A stretch of 64,000 nt of DNA from assembly GCF_002995785.1 (NCBI RefSeq), contig NZ_PVXO01000073.1:62001-126000 (forward strand), given 5' to 3'. Each line of letters begins with the position of its first letter. Position 1 is the stretch's first letter. The translations under genes were made by a program, and so were the position numbers. The notes below the pieces were generated by a model. It did not search any database. It had not been told where the DNA came from and saw nothing but the letters and a program-made list of their open reading frames with translations. Source of the stretch: Clostridium liquoris. GTDB lineage: Bacteria; Bacillota; Clostridia; Clostridiales; Clostridiaceae. Below are positions 40,048 through 47,936 of this stretch, piece by piece.

Positions 40048-40290
40048 AAAAAGCGCTGCCAATCCTTAAAGGACGACAGCGCGCGTTACCACCTTTTTTC
40101 CTGCAAAACAAATTACAGGCTCTTACAAATTTAACGATTAAGAAAACCGTCTTTACTTACTAGTGTTTCAGTAAAGAAGCTCAAAAGCTACCTTCAAGGA
40201 AACTCATACAGAAAGTCTTTCACCCATTGGACCTTCCTCTCTTGGTACTATTATCCTCTACTCCTCTTTTTCAAAGCTTTACATATTTAA
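40048..40290 (-). promoter_or_regulatory. T-box leader of valS (Val specifier GTA)
   Basis: The minus strand has the T-box core AGGTGGTAACGCG near 40082-40095, followed by a terminator in which GCGCTG pairs with CAGCGC before a T-run. The stem I sequence TTGAAG-GTA-GCTTTTGAG places GTA at 40189-40191 as the specifier, matching the tRNA-Val (UAC) encoded at 19.3 kb. Confidence 0.94.
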
Positions 40291-40354
40291 TTATAATAAT
40301 CTTTATTATAACCTAATTTAATAAACTGTCAATAGCATATTGGAGGTATTGGCA

Positions 40355-40972
40355 TTATAGATTAACTTTTGAAAGTATTCCTTTTTCCATATCGTTTACT
40401 TTAGATTCTAGTTCTTCCATTTCTTTTTTAGCATTGCTTACAAATTGCTCATCCTTTATAGAACCTAAATTGATCTTTACATTATAAAATGCTGAATGTA
40501 CTGCTGTTCTGGCAGACATTGCTGCTACAGCTCCATCTGTTACTGCATTTTTGTTACCCTTTAATACCACTTTTTCAGCTAATTGAAGTAACTGGAAAGC
40601 ATCTTTACCTACATTTAATGGAACTGTTGCTGCTCCCTTAAAAGCTGACTGAACACATTTTGTTCTTTCAGCTTTTTGTTCATCAGTATCCTTTGGCATT
40701 TTAAAAGCAGCCATAATCTTGTTGAAAGAATCTGAATCCTCATCTATGTAATTAATAAATTTTTCTTTATATTCAGAAGCTACTTTTTTAACTTCTTCCA
40801 TTTCCTTCCTTACTTCATCATAGCCTTTCTTTCCTATTGTAAGATTAGCTACCATCTCGATTAATGCTGCTGCTGAAGCTGCGCTAAGGGCTGCAATACT
40901 TCCACCACCTGGTGCTGGCGATTCTGAAGCTGTTTCATATATAAAATCTTTAACTGACATTTCTTTAAGCAT
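40355..40972 (-). CDS. fchA: Formimidoyltetrahydrofolate cyclodeaminase
   Basis: A 205-residue helical protein of the FTCD_C family, with the glycine-rich APGGGSIAALSAA near residue 20 and NLTIGKKGY after it. It converts 5-formimino-THF to 5,10-methenyl-THF and ammonia, the step after FtcD. In mammals both activities sit in one protein; here they are separate genes about 2.5 kb apart. It is 97 bp downstream of fhs. Confidence 0.95.
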   Translation of the reverse strand: MLKEMSVKDFIYETASESPAPGGGSIAALSAASAAALIEMVANLTIGKKGYDEVRKEMEEVKKVASEYKEKFINYIDEDSDSFNKIMAAFKMPKDTDEQKAERTKCVQSAFKGAATVPLNVGKDAFQLLQLAEKVVLKGNKNAVTDGAVAAMSARTAVHSAFYNVKINLGSIKDEQFVSNAKKEMEELESKVNDMEKGILSKVNL

Positions 40973-41011
40973 AATAGTTGCCTCCTAAATTAATATTTTT
41001 TAATTATCCTT

Positions 41012-41046
41012 TAAGGTATGCCCTTTTATAAGAGAGACATACCTTA
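41012..41046 (-). repeat. Inverted repeat between fhs and fchA
   Basis: TAAGGTATG (41012-41020) pairs with CATACCTTA (41038-41046) around an imperfectly paired middle. No T-run follows directly on the minus strand, so it may be a weak terminator or an mRNA-stabilising hairpin. Confidence 0.55.
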
Positions 41047-41069
41047 GAGGTATTTAAAAGGTTGACTTA

Positions 41070-42749
41070 TTAGAATAAACCTGATATAACACCATTCTCA
41101 TCAATATCCATTTTTTCTGCTGCTGGAACCTTTGGAAGTCCTGGCATAACCATTATGTTGCCTGTCTGGCATACTATAAATCCAGCACCGGCTGATACTC
41201 TAACATCCTTAACATTAATCCTAAATCCTTTAGGTGCTCCTACAATACTTGGATCATCAGTAAATGAGAATTGAGTTTTAGCCATACATATTGGCAATTT
41301 ATCTAATCCTAATTCTTCAAGTTTTTTAATCTGTTTCATAGCAGCTGGAGCTATATCAACTCCATCTCCACCATAGATTTCTCTTACTATTGTATCAAGT
41401 TTTTCAGGTATTGAAGCTTCTACATCATAAATTGGTTTGTAGTGAGATTCCTTAGTTTGTAGAATATTAACAAGCTTTTCAGCCATTTCTATTCCGCCTT
41501 CTCCACCTTTTGCCCAACATTCATTTAATGAAACTTCAACTCCAAATTCTTTACATTTATTCATTAATAGTTCTATTTCAGCTTCTGTATCATTTGAAAA
41601 TCTATTAACAGCAACTAATACTGGTAAGCCAAACTTTCTCATACTTTCAACTTGTCTAGCTAAGTTTGCAAATCCTTTATCTAATGCTTCTAAGTTTTCA
41701 TTTCCCAATTCTGTTTTCTTAACTCCACCATGCATTTTTAAAGCTCTAATTGTAGCAACTACAACAACTGCATCTGGTTTTAAGTTGCCATATCTACATT
41801 TTATATCTAAGAATTTTTCAGCACCAAGGTCAGCACCGAAGCCTGCTTCTGTTACAACTATATCGCCTAATTTCAATGCTAATTTTGTTGCTATTAAGGA
41901 GTTACATCCATGGGCAATATTTGCAAATGGTCCACCATGAATAAGAGCTGGTGTATTTTCAAGAGTTTGAACAATATTTGGCTTTATAGCATCTTTTAAT
42001 AACATTGCCATAGCACCATTTACTTTTAAATCTTTAGCTGTTACTGGGTTTCCATCAAGATCATAAGCAACTATTATTTTTCCTAATCTATCTTTTAAAT
42101 CCATTAAGTCATTTGCAAGACAAAGTATAGCCATAACTTCAGATGCAACTGTAATCGTAAATCCATCTTCTCTTACAAATCCACAAGCTTTTCCACCAAG
42201 TCCTACTGTAACATGCCTTAAAGCTCTATCATTCATGTCTATTACTCTTTTCCAAACTATCTGTCTTGAATCAATTCTTAAAGCATTTCCCTGATGAATA
42301 TGGTTATCTATTGCAGCTGATAAAAGGTTGTTAGCTGAAGTTATAGCGTGCATATCTCCAGTGAAATGTAAGTTTATATCTTCCATTGGAACAACCTGAG
42401 AATATCCACCACCTGCTGCTCCACCTTTAATTCCAAATACTGGTCCTAAGGATGGTTCTCTTAGTGCTATAAATGCTTTCTTTCCTATTTTATTTAAAGC
42501 CTGACCTAATCCTATTGAAGTTGTTGATTTACCTTCACCTGCTGGTGTTGGGCTTATAGCTGTAACTAATACTAATTTTCCATTAGGTGTATCTTTTAAT
42601 CTTTTAAATGCATCCAATGATATTTTAGCTTTATATTTTCCGTAAAGTTCTAATTCATCATCTAAAACTCCATACTTTTCAGCTATTTCAGCTATTGGCT
42701 TCATGGTTGCACTTTGTGCTATTTCGATATCACTTGGTACTTTATTCAT
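41070..42749 (-). CDS. fhs: Formate-tetrahydrofolate ligase
   Basis: A 559-residue enzyme, the same length as purine-fermenting clostridial homologs. P-loop [16 protein letters not shown] (about 65-80). It interconverts formate + ATP + THF and 10-formyl-THF; in histidine fermentation it runs in the ATP-forming direction. The ATG at 42749 ([12 protein letters not shown]) follows GAGGTGG; an upstream in-frame extension is rejected. It is 34 bp downstream of folT. Confidence 0.96.
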   Translation of the reverse strand: MNKVPSDIEIAQSATMKPIAEIAEKYGVLDDELELYGKYKAKISLDAFKRLKDTPNGKLVLVTAISPTPAGEGKSTTSIGLGQALNKIGKKAFIALREPSLGPVFGIKGGAAGGGYSQVVPMEDINLHFTGDMHAITSANNLLSAAIDNHIHQGNALRIDSRQIVWKRVIDMNDRALRHVTVGLGGKACGFVREDGFTITVASEVMAILCLANDLMDLKDRLGKIIVAYDLDGNPVTAKDLKVNGAMAMLLKDAIKPNIVQTLENTPALIHGGPFANIAHGCNSLIATKLALKLGDIVVTEAGFGADLGAEKFLDIKCRYGNLKPDAVVVVATIRALKMHGGVKKTELGNENLEALDKGFANLARQVESMRKFGLPVLVAVNRFSNDTEAEIELLMNKCKEFGVEVSLNECWAKGGEGGIEMAEKLVNILQTKESHYKPIYDVEASIPEKLDTIVREIYGGDGVDIAPAAMKQIKKLEELGLDKLPICMAKTQFSFTDDPSIVGAPKGFRINVKDVRVSAGAGFIVCQTGNIMVMPGLPKVPAAEKMDIDENGVISGLF

Positions 42750-42783
42750 AATAATCATCCACCTCATCTAATTATTTTTTATA

Positions 42784-43299
42784 TTATTGTAGAACATTAT
42801 TTATCTTTCTTACAAGAGAAGTATTTTTAAGAGAATATACAATTGTCATAAATACAATGGTTTCTATTGGAATAAACACTATATTTTTTACAAGTCTTAT
42901 TGGTAATAACACCATAAATGCTTTTCCTGTCATCATAGAAAGCCATAGTGTATTTAAGCCTACATCTACTAAAACTATTTTTAATATTACTGATATTATA
43001 ACACTTTTATATGTAATTTCCTTTTTATAAAAGAACATCCCATATATTACTCCACATAAAAACGCACTTATTGTAAATCCTATAAAGAAAGATCCTGCAG
43101 GGAAAAGTGTTGCCCCAATCACATCTATTACGGCATTTATTATTCCTCCAAATAAAGGTCCAAAGAATACCCCCGCTAACATTGTTGGAATAAATCCAAA
43201 TCCTATTCTTAAAATAGGCAGTTGAATTGAAAAGAATCTGCTGATTATTACTCCAATTGCTATAAATAAGGCTGCATAAACTATCTTTTTTGTTTTCAA
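42784..43299 (-). CDS. folT: ECF transporter S component for folate
   Basis: A 171-residue membrane protein with about six hydrophobic segments, and features of the folate-specific S component (ISRFFSIQLPILRIGFGFIP; FFGPLFGGIINAVID). It binds folate and works with the shared EcfAA'T module encoded elsewhere. It heads folT-fhs-fchA, linking folate uptake to THF-dependent histidine breakdown. No THF riboswitch was recognised in the 110 bp upstream. Confidence 0.85.
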   Translation of the reverse strand: MKTKKIVYAALFIAIGVIISRFFSIQLPILRIGFGFIPTMLAGVFFGPLFGGIINAVIDVIGATLFPAGSFFIGFTISAFLCGVIYGMFFYKKEITYKSVIISVILKIVLVDVGLNTLWLSMMTGKAFMVLLPIRLVKNIVFIPIETIVFMTIVYSLKNTSLVRKINNVLQ

Positions 43300-43410
43300 T
43301 TGTACTCCCCCATTTACCTGTATTTTATGAATACTCTTTCATTTTCTTAAATCATGTACTATAATGTATCTAAAGGTTTTTTTCTAAAGAGTTATATTGA
43401 GTTTTTATGG

Positions 43411-43448
43411 GGCTGTGGCATTTAGAATTTATTATTAGTGCCACAGCC
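43411..43448 (-). terminator. Hairpin behind ftcD
   Basis: GGCTGTGGCA (43411-43420) pairs with TGCCACAGCC (43439-43448). It lies 35 bp after the ftcD stop. Arms and the following bases (CATT-AGAAT) match the hairpin at 18114-18163. Confidence 0.7.
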
Positions 43449-43482
43449 TCATTTATTTATTTAAAGGAATTTTCAAAGCAAA

Positions 43483-44376
43483 TTATTCAAGTAATCTTTT
43501 TTCAAGAATCTGATTCATATCAAAATTTTCAATTTGTAAGTAATATTCAGCACAATCAAGTAATGCTTTCATTGGAACTGTTCCTATTACTTCACTTCCT
43601 ATTACTGGGACACCATATCTTTTAGCTTCCATCTTTACCATTTCAAAAGCTCTGTATACTGATGTCTTTTCATAGTTTACAAGGTTCATGGAAACTTGAA
43701 CTATGTTTCTTTCCTCCAATTTTAATCCTATTGCTTTAACAAATCTTAATCCGCCACCAATAAATCTTACCTTTTTAGCTATAGCGCTTGCTATTTCTAC
43801 ATTATCAGTTCCTAAGTTAACATTAAATGCTACTAATGAAACTCTAGCTCCTACAGCAGTACATCCGCTCTTAGCATTCATAGCATGTGGTCCAAAATCT
43901 GGCTTCCATTCTTCAGCCTTAATTTTTTCGAAGAATCCCTCATACTGTCCTTTTCTAATATCTGCTAAATTCTTTCTTTCAGGCTTTGTTGCTGCATCCT
44001 CATATAAGTATACTGGAATTCCCCAGTTTCCAATTGCCTCACCAACTTCTTTAGCTAACTGAATACATTCTTCCATTGTAACATCTGATACTGGTGTAAA
44101 TGGAACCACATCTGTTGCTCCCATTCTTGGATGTCCGCCTTGATGTTTAGTCATATCTATAAGTTCTGTTGCTACTTTTGCTGCATTTATAACTGCTTCT
44201 TTTACTTGTCCTGGTGCTCCTATCATTGTAACAACTGTTCTATTATGATCTTCATCTGGTAAATAATCTAATAATTTTACCCCTTTAACTTTTCTTACTT
44301 CGTCAACTATTTTTTCAATAAGTACCTTATCTCTTCCTTCACTAAAATTTGGTACACATTCAACTAATTTTGCCAT
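43483..44376 (-). CDS. ftcD: Glutamate formimidoyltransferase
   Basis: A 297-residue protein of the formiminotransferase N and C domains, starting KLVECVPNFSEGRD. It moves the formimino group of N-formimino-glutamate to THF, giving glutamate and 5-formimino-THF. It is a single gene between two terminators with its own SARP-type promoter and a 5' leader of about 105 nt that contains three 14-bp tandem repeats. Confidence 0.96.
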   Translation of the reverse strand: MAKLVECVPNFSEGRDKVLIEKIVDEVRKVKGVKLLDYLPDEDHNRTVVTMIGAPGQVKEAVINAAKVATELIDMTKHQGGHPRMGATDVVPFTPVSDVTMEECIQLAKEVGEAIGNWGIPVYLYEDAATKPERKNLADIRKGQYEGFFEKIKAEEWKPDFGPHAMNAKSGCTAVGARVSLVAFNVNLGTDNVEIASAIAKKVRFIGGGLRFVKAIGLKLEERNIVQVSMNLVNYEKTSVYRAFEMVKMEAKRYGVPVIGSEVIGTVPMKALLDCAEYYLQIENFDMNQILEKRLLE

Positions 44377-44416
44377 GGTAAACTCCTCCTTAAATTTTAT
44401 ATAAGTTCTATTAATT

Positions 44417-44458
44417 ATAGTGTTTATTTTATAGTATTTATTTTATAGTGTTTACTTT
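44417..44458 (-). repeat. Three tandem 14-bp repeats in the ftcD leader
   Basis: Units ATAGTGTTTATTTT, ATAGTATTTATTTT and ATAGTGTTTACTTT lie head to tail on the plus strand between the -10 box and the ftcD start codon. In the transcript they would form an unstructured A/U-rich array; the role is unknown. Confidence 0.85.
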
Positions 44459-44489
44459 AAAAGCACAATTTTTTGTTTTTTCTGACTTT

Positions 44490-44521
44490 ATTATACTACA
44501 TATCCATCAACAAATCGTCTA
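44490..44521 (-). promoter_or_regulatory. ftcD promoter, SARP-type direct repeat
   Basis: On the minus strand: TAGACG (44516-44521), 5 bp, TTGATG (44505-44510), 9 bp, TATAAT (44490-44495). The two hexamers are 11 bp apart, and there is no separate -35 at 17 bp beyond the second repeat. The layout is identical to the hutU and racemase-yuiF-hutH promoters. A further TAGACG lies in the opposite direction at 44568-44573. Confidence 0.8.
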
Positions 44522-44599
44522 ATTTTTGCAATAATTCGCAAACCTTTATAAATCTTGGCTTAATTTGTAGACGCTAATATTGATGTGGCTAATTATACA

Positions 44600-45832
44600 T
44601 TATTTAAAATAATTCATAAACCATACTATATTAGGTATTCCAACTAAGTCTATTAAGAATGCTCCGACTAATGGAACTATCAAGAATGCTTTTGTTGAAG
44701 GACCATATTTTTCTGTTACAGCTCCCATATTAGCTATAGCGTTTGGAGTAGCTCCAAGTCCATGTCCAGCCATACCAGCTGCCATAACCGCTGCATCGAA
44801 ATCTTTTCCCAATGCTTTGAATACAATAAATAGTGTATAAAATATCATAAATACTACCTGAGCCATTAATACCACTATCATTGGGCCTGCTAAACTTGCT
44901 AATTCCCAAAGTTTTAATGTCATCAAAGCCATGGATAAGAATATTCCTAAACTTACATCTCCAATCAAATCAATGGTATAAAAATCTAATTTAACAATTT
45001 TAAACTTATCATTTAAGTTTCTGAATATAACCGCAGTAAACATTGCCCCTACATAGCCTGGAAGTGCTGCGCCTGTTGTTTTAGTAATCCATGTACTTGC
45101 CATAGCTCCAATAGTCATACAAACAGTTATAACTGCTAATTGAAGCAAAAATACTGACGAAGTAACATTAGATTTTTCACTAATACCTGCCGCTTCCTTA
45201 TAAGATTCTCCAACTGATTCATCAACTTCTGTTGGTTTTAAATCATATTTATCTATTAAATGTTTAGCTATAGGACCGCCTATCAACCCACCAGCTATAA
45301 GTCCAAATGTAGCAGCTGCTATAGCAACTGTAGTTGCACTTTGAACTCCTAAAGCTTCTGCTGTTGGCCCAAAGGCTGCCGCTGCACCATGCCCGCCTTC
45401 CATAGAAACAGCACCCATCATAACTCCAAGTATAGGATGAATATGAACCAGCTTAGCCATTGAAACCCCAATTACATTTTGCATTACTGCCATTATGGAA
45501 CATAATATCCAATATATAATCAATGGTTTTCCACCTTTTTTTACAAGGCCAAAGCTTGCACCAAGCCCGATAGTTGTAAAGAATGCTATCATAAAAGGTG
45601 ATTGAAATGTGGTATCCATACTTATTGTTATAATATTGCTCTGTTTTAAAATTAAAGCTAAAATTGAAAATAAAAGTCCACCGATTACTGGAGCAGGTAT
45701 GCAAAACCTTTCAAAGAAATTAATTTTCTTTCTTAAATAGGTACCTAAAAATAATAGCAAAAGTGATAATGCTAAAGTTGCAATCATGTCAACGTTTAAT
45801 GTTAATACTCCCTTTACAATTTCTATTTTCAT
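44600..45832 (-). CDS. gltS: Sodium/glutamate symporter GltS
   Basis: A 410-residue membrane protein with 10-12 hydrophobic segments and the two GltS reentrant-loop motifs (SMEGGHGAAAAFGPT at about 140-155; MAGHGLGATPNAIANM near 365-380). It moves glutamate with sodium. Here it may take up glutamate or balance glutamate made from histidine. It has a perfect sigma-54 promoter, unlike the neighbouring ftcD. Confidence 0.95.
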   Translation of the reverse strand: MKIEIVKGVLTLNVDMIATLALSLLLLFLGTYLRKKINFFERFCIPAPVIGGLLFSILALILKQSNIITISMDTTFQSPFMIAFFTTIGLGASFGLVKKGGKPLIIYWILCSIMAVMQNVIGVSMAKLVHIHPILGVMMGAVSMEGGHGAAAAFGPTAEALGVQSATTVAIAAATFGLIAGGLIGGPIAKHLIDKYDLKPTEVDESVGESYKEAAGISEKSNVTSSVFLLQLAVITVCMTIGAMASTWITKTTGAALPGYVGAMFTAVIFRNLNDKFKIVKLDFYTIDLIGDVSLGIFLSMALMTLKLWELASLAGPMIVVLMAQVVFMIFYTLFIVFKALGKDFDAAVMAAGMAGHGLGATPNAIANMGAVTEKYGPSTKAFLIVPLVGAFLIDLVGIPNIVWFMNYFK

Positions 45833-45870
45833 ATTAATCCTCCCTTTTTTTATTTTTTATAATATTATAT

Positions 45871-45887
45871 AGCAAAATTCATGCCAA
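45871..45887 (-). promoter_or_regulatory. Sigma-54 promoter of gltS
   Basis: The minus strand reads TTGGCATGAATTTTGCT, a full -24/-12 element with GG and GC separated by exactly 10 bp. Transcription would begin near 45861, about 30 nt before the ATG. Confidence 0.88.
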
Positions 45888-45941
45888 CACATTTATCAAC
45901 CAAATATTCAGTAAAATGTAACTTTTCTGAATTATTCTACC

Positions 45942-45973
45942 CTGCACTTTTTGCCGCACTGCAATTTTTGCAG
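45942..45973 (-). promoter_or_regulatory. Upstream activator dyads for the gltS sigma-54 promoter
   Basis: Two 15-bp near-identical units, CTGCACTTTTTGCCG (45942-45956) and CTGCAATTTTTGCAG (45959-45973); the second is a perfect dyad. They lie about 80-110 bp upstream of the predicted start, the normal place for sigma-54 enhancer-binding proteins. Confidence 0.7.
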
Positions 45974-46093
45974 GCTATTTTCAAAATATTTAATCTCTTT
46001 AATATTTTTCTCTAGCAATTTAAGAGGAATAATTCTATAATTGTCGAAATAATAGATAATATACAAGAATATAATATAAAGGACGGGATATTT

Positions 46094-47383
46094 ATGAAAA
46101 ATAAAGCTTTAATAACAGGTGTTTTTAGGAAAGATAAAAGTGATAAAAAAGGTTATATCATAGCAAACTTAGATACTGGATTAATAGAAAAAATTGTTTT
46201 TGATGAAATTCCTCCTGAAAATTTTACTGGTGAAATAATAAACTATGAAGAAAATTACACAATTTGTTCAGGTGACTTTAATTGTCATTCACATCCTGAA
46301 CAATCCATCTATACAGATATAATAGATAAGTCTTGGGATTTAGGCACTTGGTGTAGAAATACCATATACAAATATAGCGTAAAATTACAACCAGAACATG
46401 TATATTTAGGTTGTTTAAGAGCTTTTTCCAGAATGCTTACTTTAGGTGTTACCTCTGTAATGGTTTCTTTTTATTGCCACGGAAATAAAAAAAATCTTTT
46501 AGATAGAGAAGTAATAAGAGCAGCAGAAGATGTAGGCATACGATTATATTTTGGTAGAATGAATTATGATATTATAAATGAAGATGCTTATGAAGGTAAA
46601 AAGGCATCTCAAAAAACTTATTATGAAACTCCTGAAGAAGCAGAAATTAATTTCATGATGCTTTCTGGAGAAGCTTGTTCTAATAATGTAGTAGTTGCCC
46701 CTTCATTACATAGTATCCATGCTTCAACAAAGGAAGCTATTATAAAAGGAATTAATTTGGCATTTGAGTATGGTAAATACATTCAATTTCATCTTTCCGA
46801 AGATAAAGGAGATGTAGATCTATCTCTTAAACTTTATGGCCTAAGACCTATAGAATTTTTAGAATCTTTATTAAAGAAAAACGAAATAAAAAGCTTAGGA
46901 CATGTTATTTTATCAGATTGTGTATGGATTGATGATAATGAAAGAGACATAATTAAAAAGTATAATATGAAAGTTGTTTTAAATCCAAGAATGAATAATA
47001 GAATAAAAACCGGAGAAGCTGATTTAAGAAAACTTTTAGATAAAGATATACCTCTTTACCTTGGAACAGATGGAGAAGCTAGTAATGATGATTTATCTAT
47101 TACCGGAGAACGTAATTTCCTAAAAAATAGATATACAGATATCAATAGTGATACTATTGACAGTATTGGAACTACTCCATTAGCATTTAACAATGGTTTT
47201 ATAGGAAACATAGATGTAAATAATTTTTGTGATTTGAAGGTTCTTAATAAAGATGGAAATATAAAAGATGTTTTTGTTGGAGGGAAAAAAGTTGTAGAAG
47301 ATGGTAATCTAATTACTATGGACATGCAAAAGGATATTGAAGCTCCACTAAAAAAATCTTTAAATAAGCTCTTTATATTTTAG
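46094..47383 (+). CDS. Amidohydrolase/deaminase superfamily protein, substrate unknown
   Basis: A 429-residue metal-dependent hydrolase. Metal ligands are visible as HSHPE (HxH, about 64-66), QFHLSE (His, near 227), LGHVILSD (His, near 266) and LGTDGEASNDDLS (Asp, near 321). This set is typical of deaminases of the MTA/guanine/TRZ group and also of HutF-type formiminoglutamate deiminases. The location between gltS and other amino-acid genes suggests a role in histidine or purine-like nitrogen compounds, but FtcD already consumes formiminoglutamate, so HutF is not assumed. It is a lone plus-strand gene with its own terminator. Confidence 0.75.
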   Translation: MKNKALITGVFRKDKSDKKGYIIANLDTGLIEKIVFDEIPPENFTGEIINYEENYTICSGDFNCHSHPEQSIYTDIIDKSWDLGTWCRNTIYKYSVKLQPEHVYLGCLRAFSRMLTLGVTSVMVSFYCHGNKKNLLDREVIRAAEDVGIRLYFGRMNYDIINEDAYEGKKASQKTYYETPEEAEINFMMLSGEACSNNVVVAPSLHSIHASTKEAIIKGINLAFEYGKYIQFHLSEDKGDVDLSLKLYGLRPIEFLESLLKKNEIKSLGHVILSDCVWIDDNERDIIKKYNMKVVLNPRMNNRIKTGEADLRKLLDKDIPLYLGTDGEASNDDLSITGERNFLKNRYTDINSDTIDSIGTTPLAFNNGFIGNIDVNNFCDLKVLNKDGNIKDVFVGGKKVVEDGNLITMDMQKDIEAPLKKSLNKLFIF

Positions 47384-47471
47384 TTAACAGTTGACAAAGG
47401 ATTAAATTATAAATACTAAAGAATAAATAATAGATATGGATAATTTTTCTCCATTAACATTACGAAAAATC
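47384..47471 (+). repeat. Mosaic intergenic repeat (copy 6)
   Basis: It begins one base after the amidohydrolase stop with GTTAACAGTTGACAA and ends with a hairpin (ATTTTTC with GAAAAAT around CTCCATTAACATTAC) that is nearly identical to that of copy 2. Confidence 0.75.
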
Positions 47472-47479
47472 ATTTAAGA

Positions 47480-47510
47480 CTAAAGCGGCCAGTAGGCCGC
47501 GTTTTTTTGC
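47480..47510 (+). terminator. GC-rich terminator behind the amidohydrolase gene
   Basis: GCGGCC (47485-47490), AGTA loop, GGCCGC (47495-47500), followed by seven T. It may double as the end hairpin of the adjacent IS200 remnant. Confidence 0.8.
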
Positions 47511-47601
47511 TTTAGCCTCTAAATTAGGCGATAGCCTATAATTCAAACCATAATTATGTATTAAAATTGATTCAATTTAAATTTTTTACATATTGATTTT
47601 T

Positions 47602-47679
47602 TTAAATGCTATATTTGGGTGCAAATACTATATGATATTTACATCTCCAATTAGTATGTGCTAAACTATTATTGTCCAT
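47602..47679 (-). pseudogene. IS200 transposase TnpA, N-terminal fragment
   Basis: Translation from ATG at 47679 gives NSLAHTNWRCKYHIVFAPKY, the conserved N-terminus of IS200 TnpA (Y1 transposase), then breaks off at a TAA after 25 residues. The HUH motif and catalytic Tyr are absent, so it cannot be active. AAGAGG lies upstream as a ribosome site. Confidence 0.8.
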
Positions 47680-47816
47680 TTTGGGCAATACCTCTTTTGA
47701 TTTTAGATTGGCTGGCGAAACCATATCTATTATATCAAAGTGAGGTATTTTTTTTCAACGCTTAAGCTTTTCTGAACACACCTGCATAGCAGGTGGTTTT
47801 ATTTATAGACAAAATC

Positions 47817-47841
47817 TGTCGCACTAATTTTTAGTGCGACA
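47817..47841 (-). terminator. Hairpin behind the DAACS symporter gene
   Basis: TGTCGCACTAA and TTAGTGCGACA form a perfect 11-bp stem with a 3-nt loop, about 100 bp downstream of the symporter stop, after mosaic repeat copy 7. Confidence 0.65.
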
Positions 47842-47857
47842 TCCCCTTTATAATTAT

Positions 47858-47930
47858 AAATTTTTCATGGCAACAGCCAAGAAAAATTATCCTTAACTGT
47901 CCACTGTCAATTATCAATTGTCCACTATAC
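47858..47930 (-). repeat. Mosaic intergenic repeat (copy 7)
   Basis: On the minus strand it reads AGTGGACAATTGATAATTGAC, CAGTGGACAGTTAAGGA, then AATTTTTC and GAAAAATT as a hairpin. Copy 1 shows the same order (GTTGAC units, AGTGGATAGTTAAGGA, hairpin). Confidence 0.75.
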
Positions 47931-47936
47931 AAATAT

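Larger units (their letters stand above)
47480..47815 (-). mobile_element. Degenerate IS200/IS605-type element
   Basis: The region contains the first 25 codons of a TnpA gene on the minus strand, end-like hairpins (GCGGCC at 47485, AGGCGATAGCCT near 47527, CACCTGC with GCAGGTG at 47779-47795) and a GAGGTAT/ATACCTC inverted pair around the start region. Most of the transposase is missing, so this is an internally deleted relic. Exact ends are uncertain. Confidence 0.65.

Noticed and set aside
43300-43408. THF riboswitch upstream of folT
   Set aside because: The short upstream region lacks the conserved GC-rich core of the element.
40355-44376. ftcD and fchA as a broken bifunctional gene
   Set aside because: Both are full length with own ribosome sites and separated by two other genes; separate genes are normal in bacteria.
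44568-44573. Full SARP-type promoter on the plus strand within the end of gltS
   Set aside because: The second repeat is out of register and no TATAAT follows; also no plus-strand gene nearby. Kept only as a possible extra half-site.
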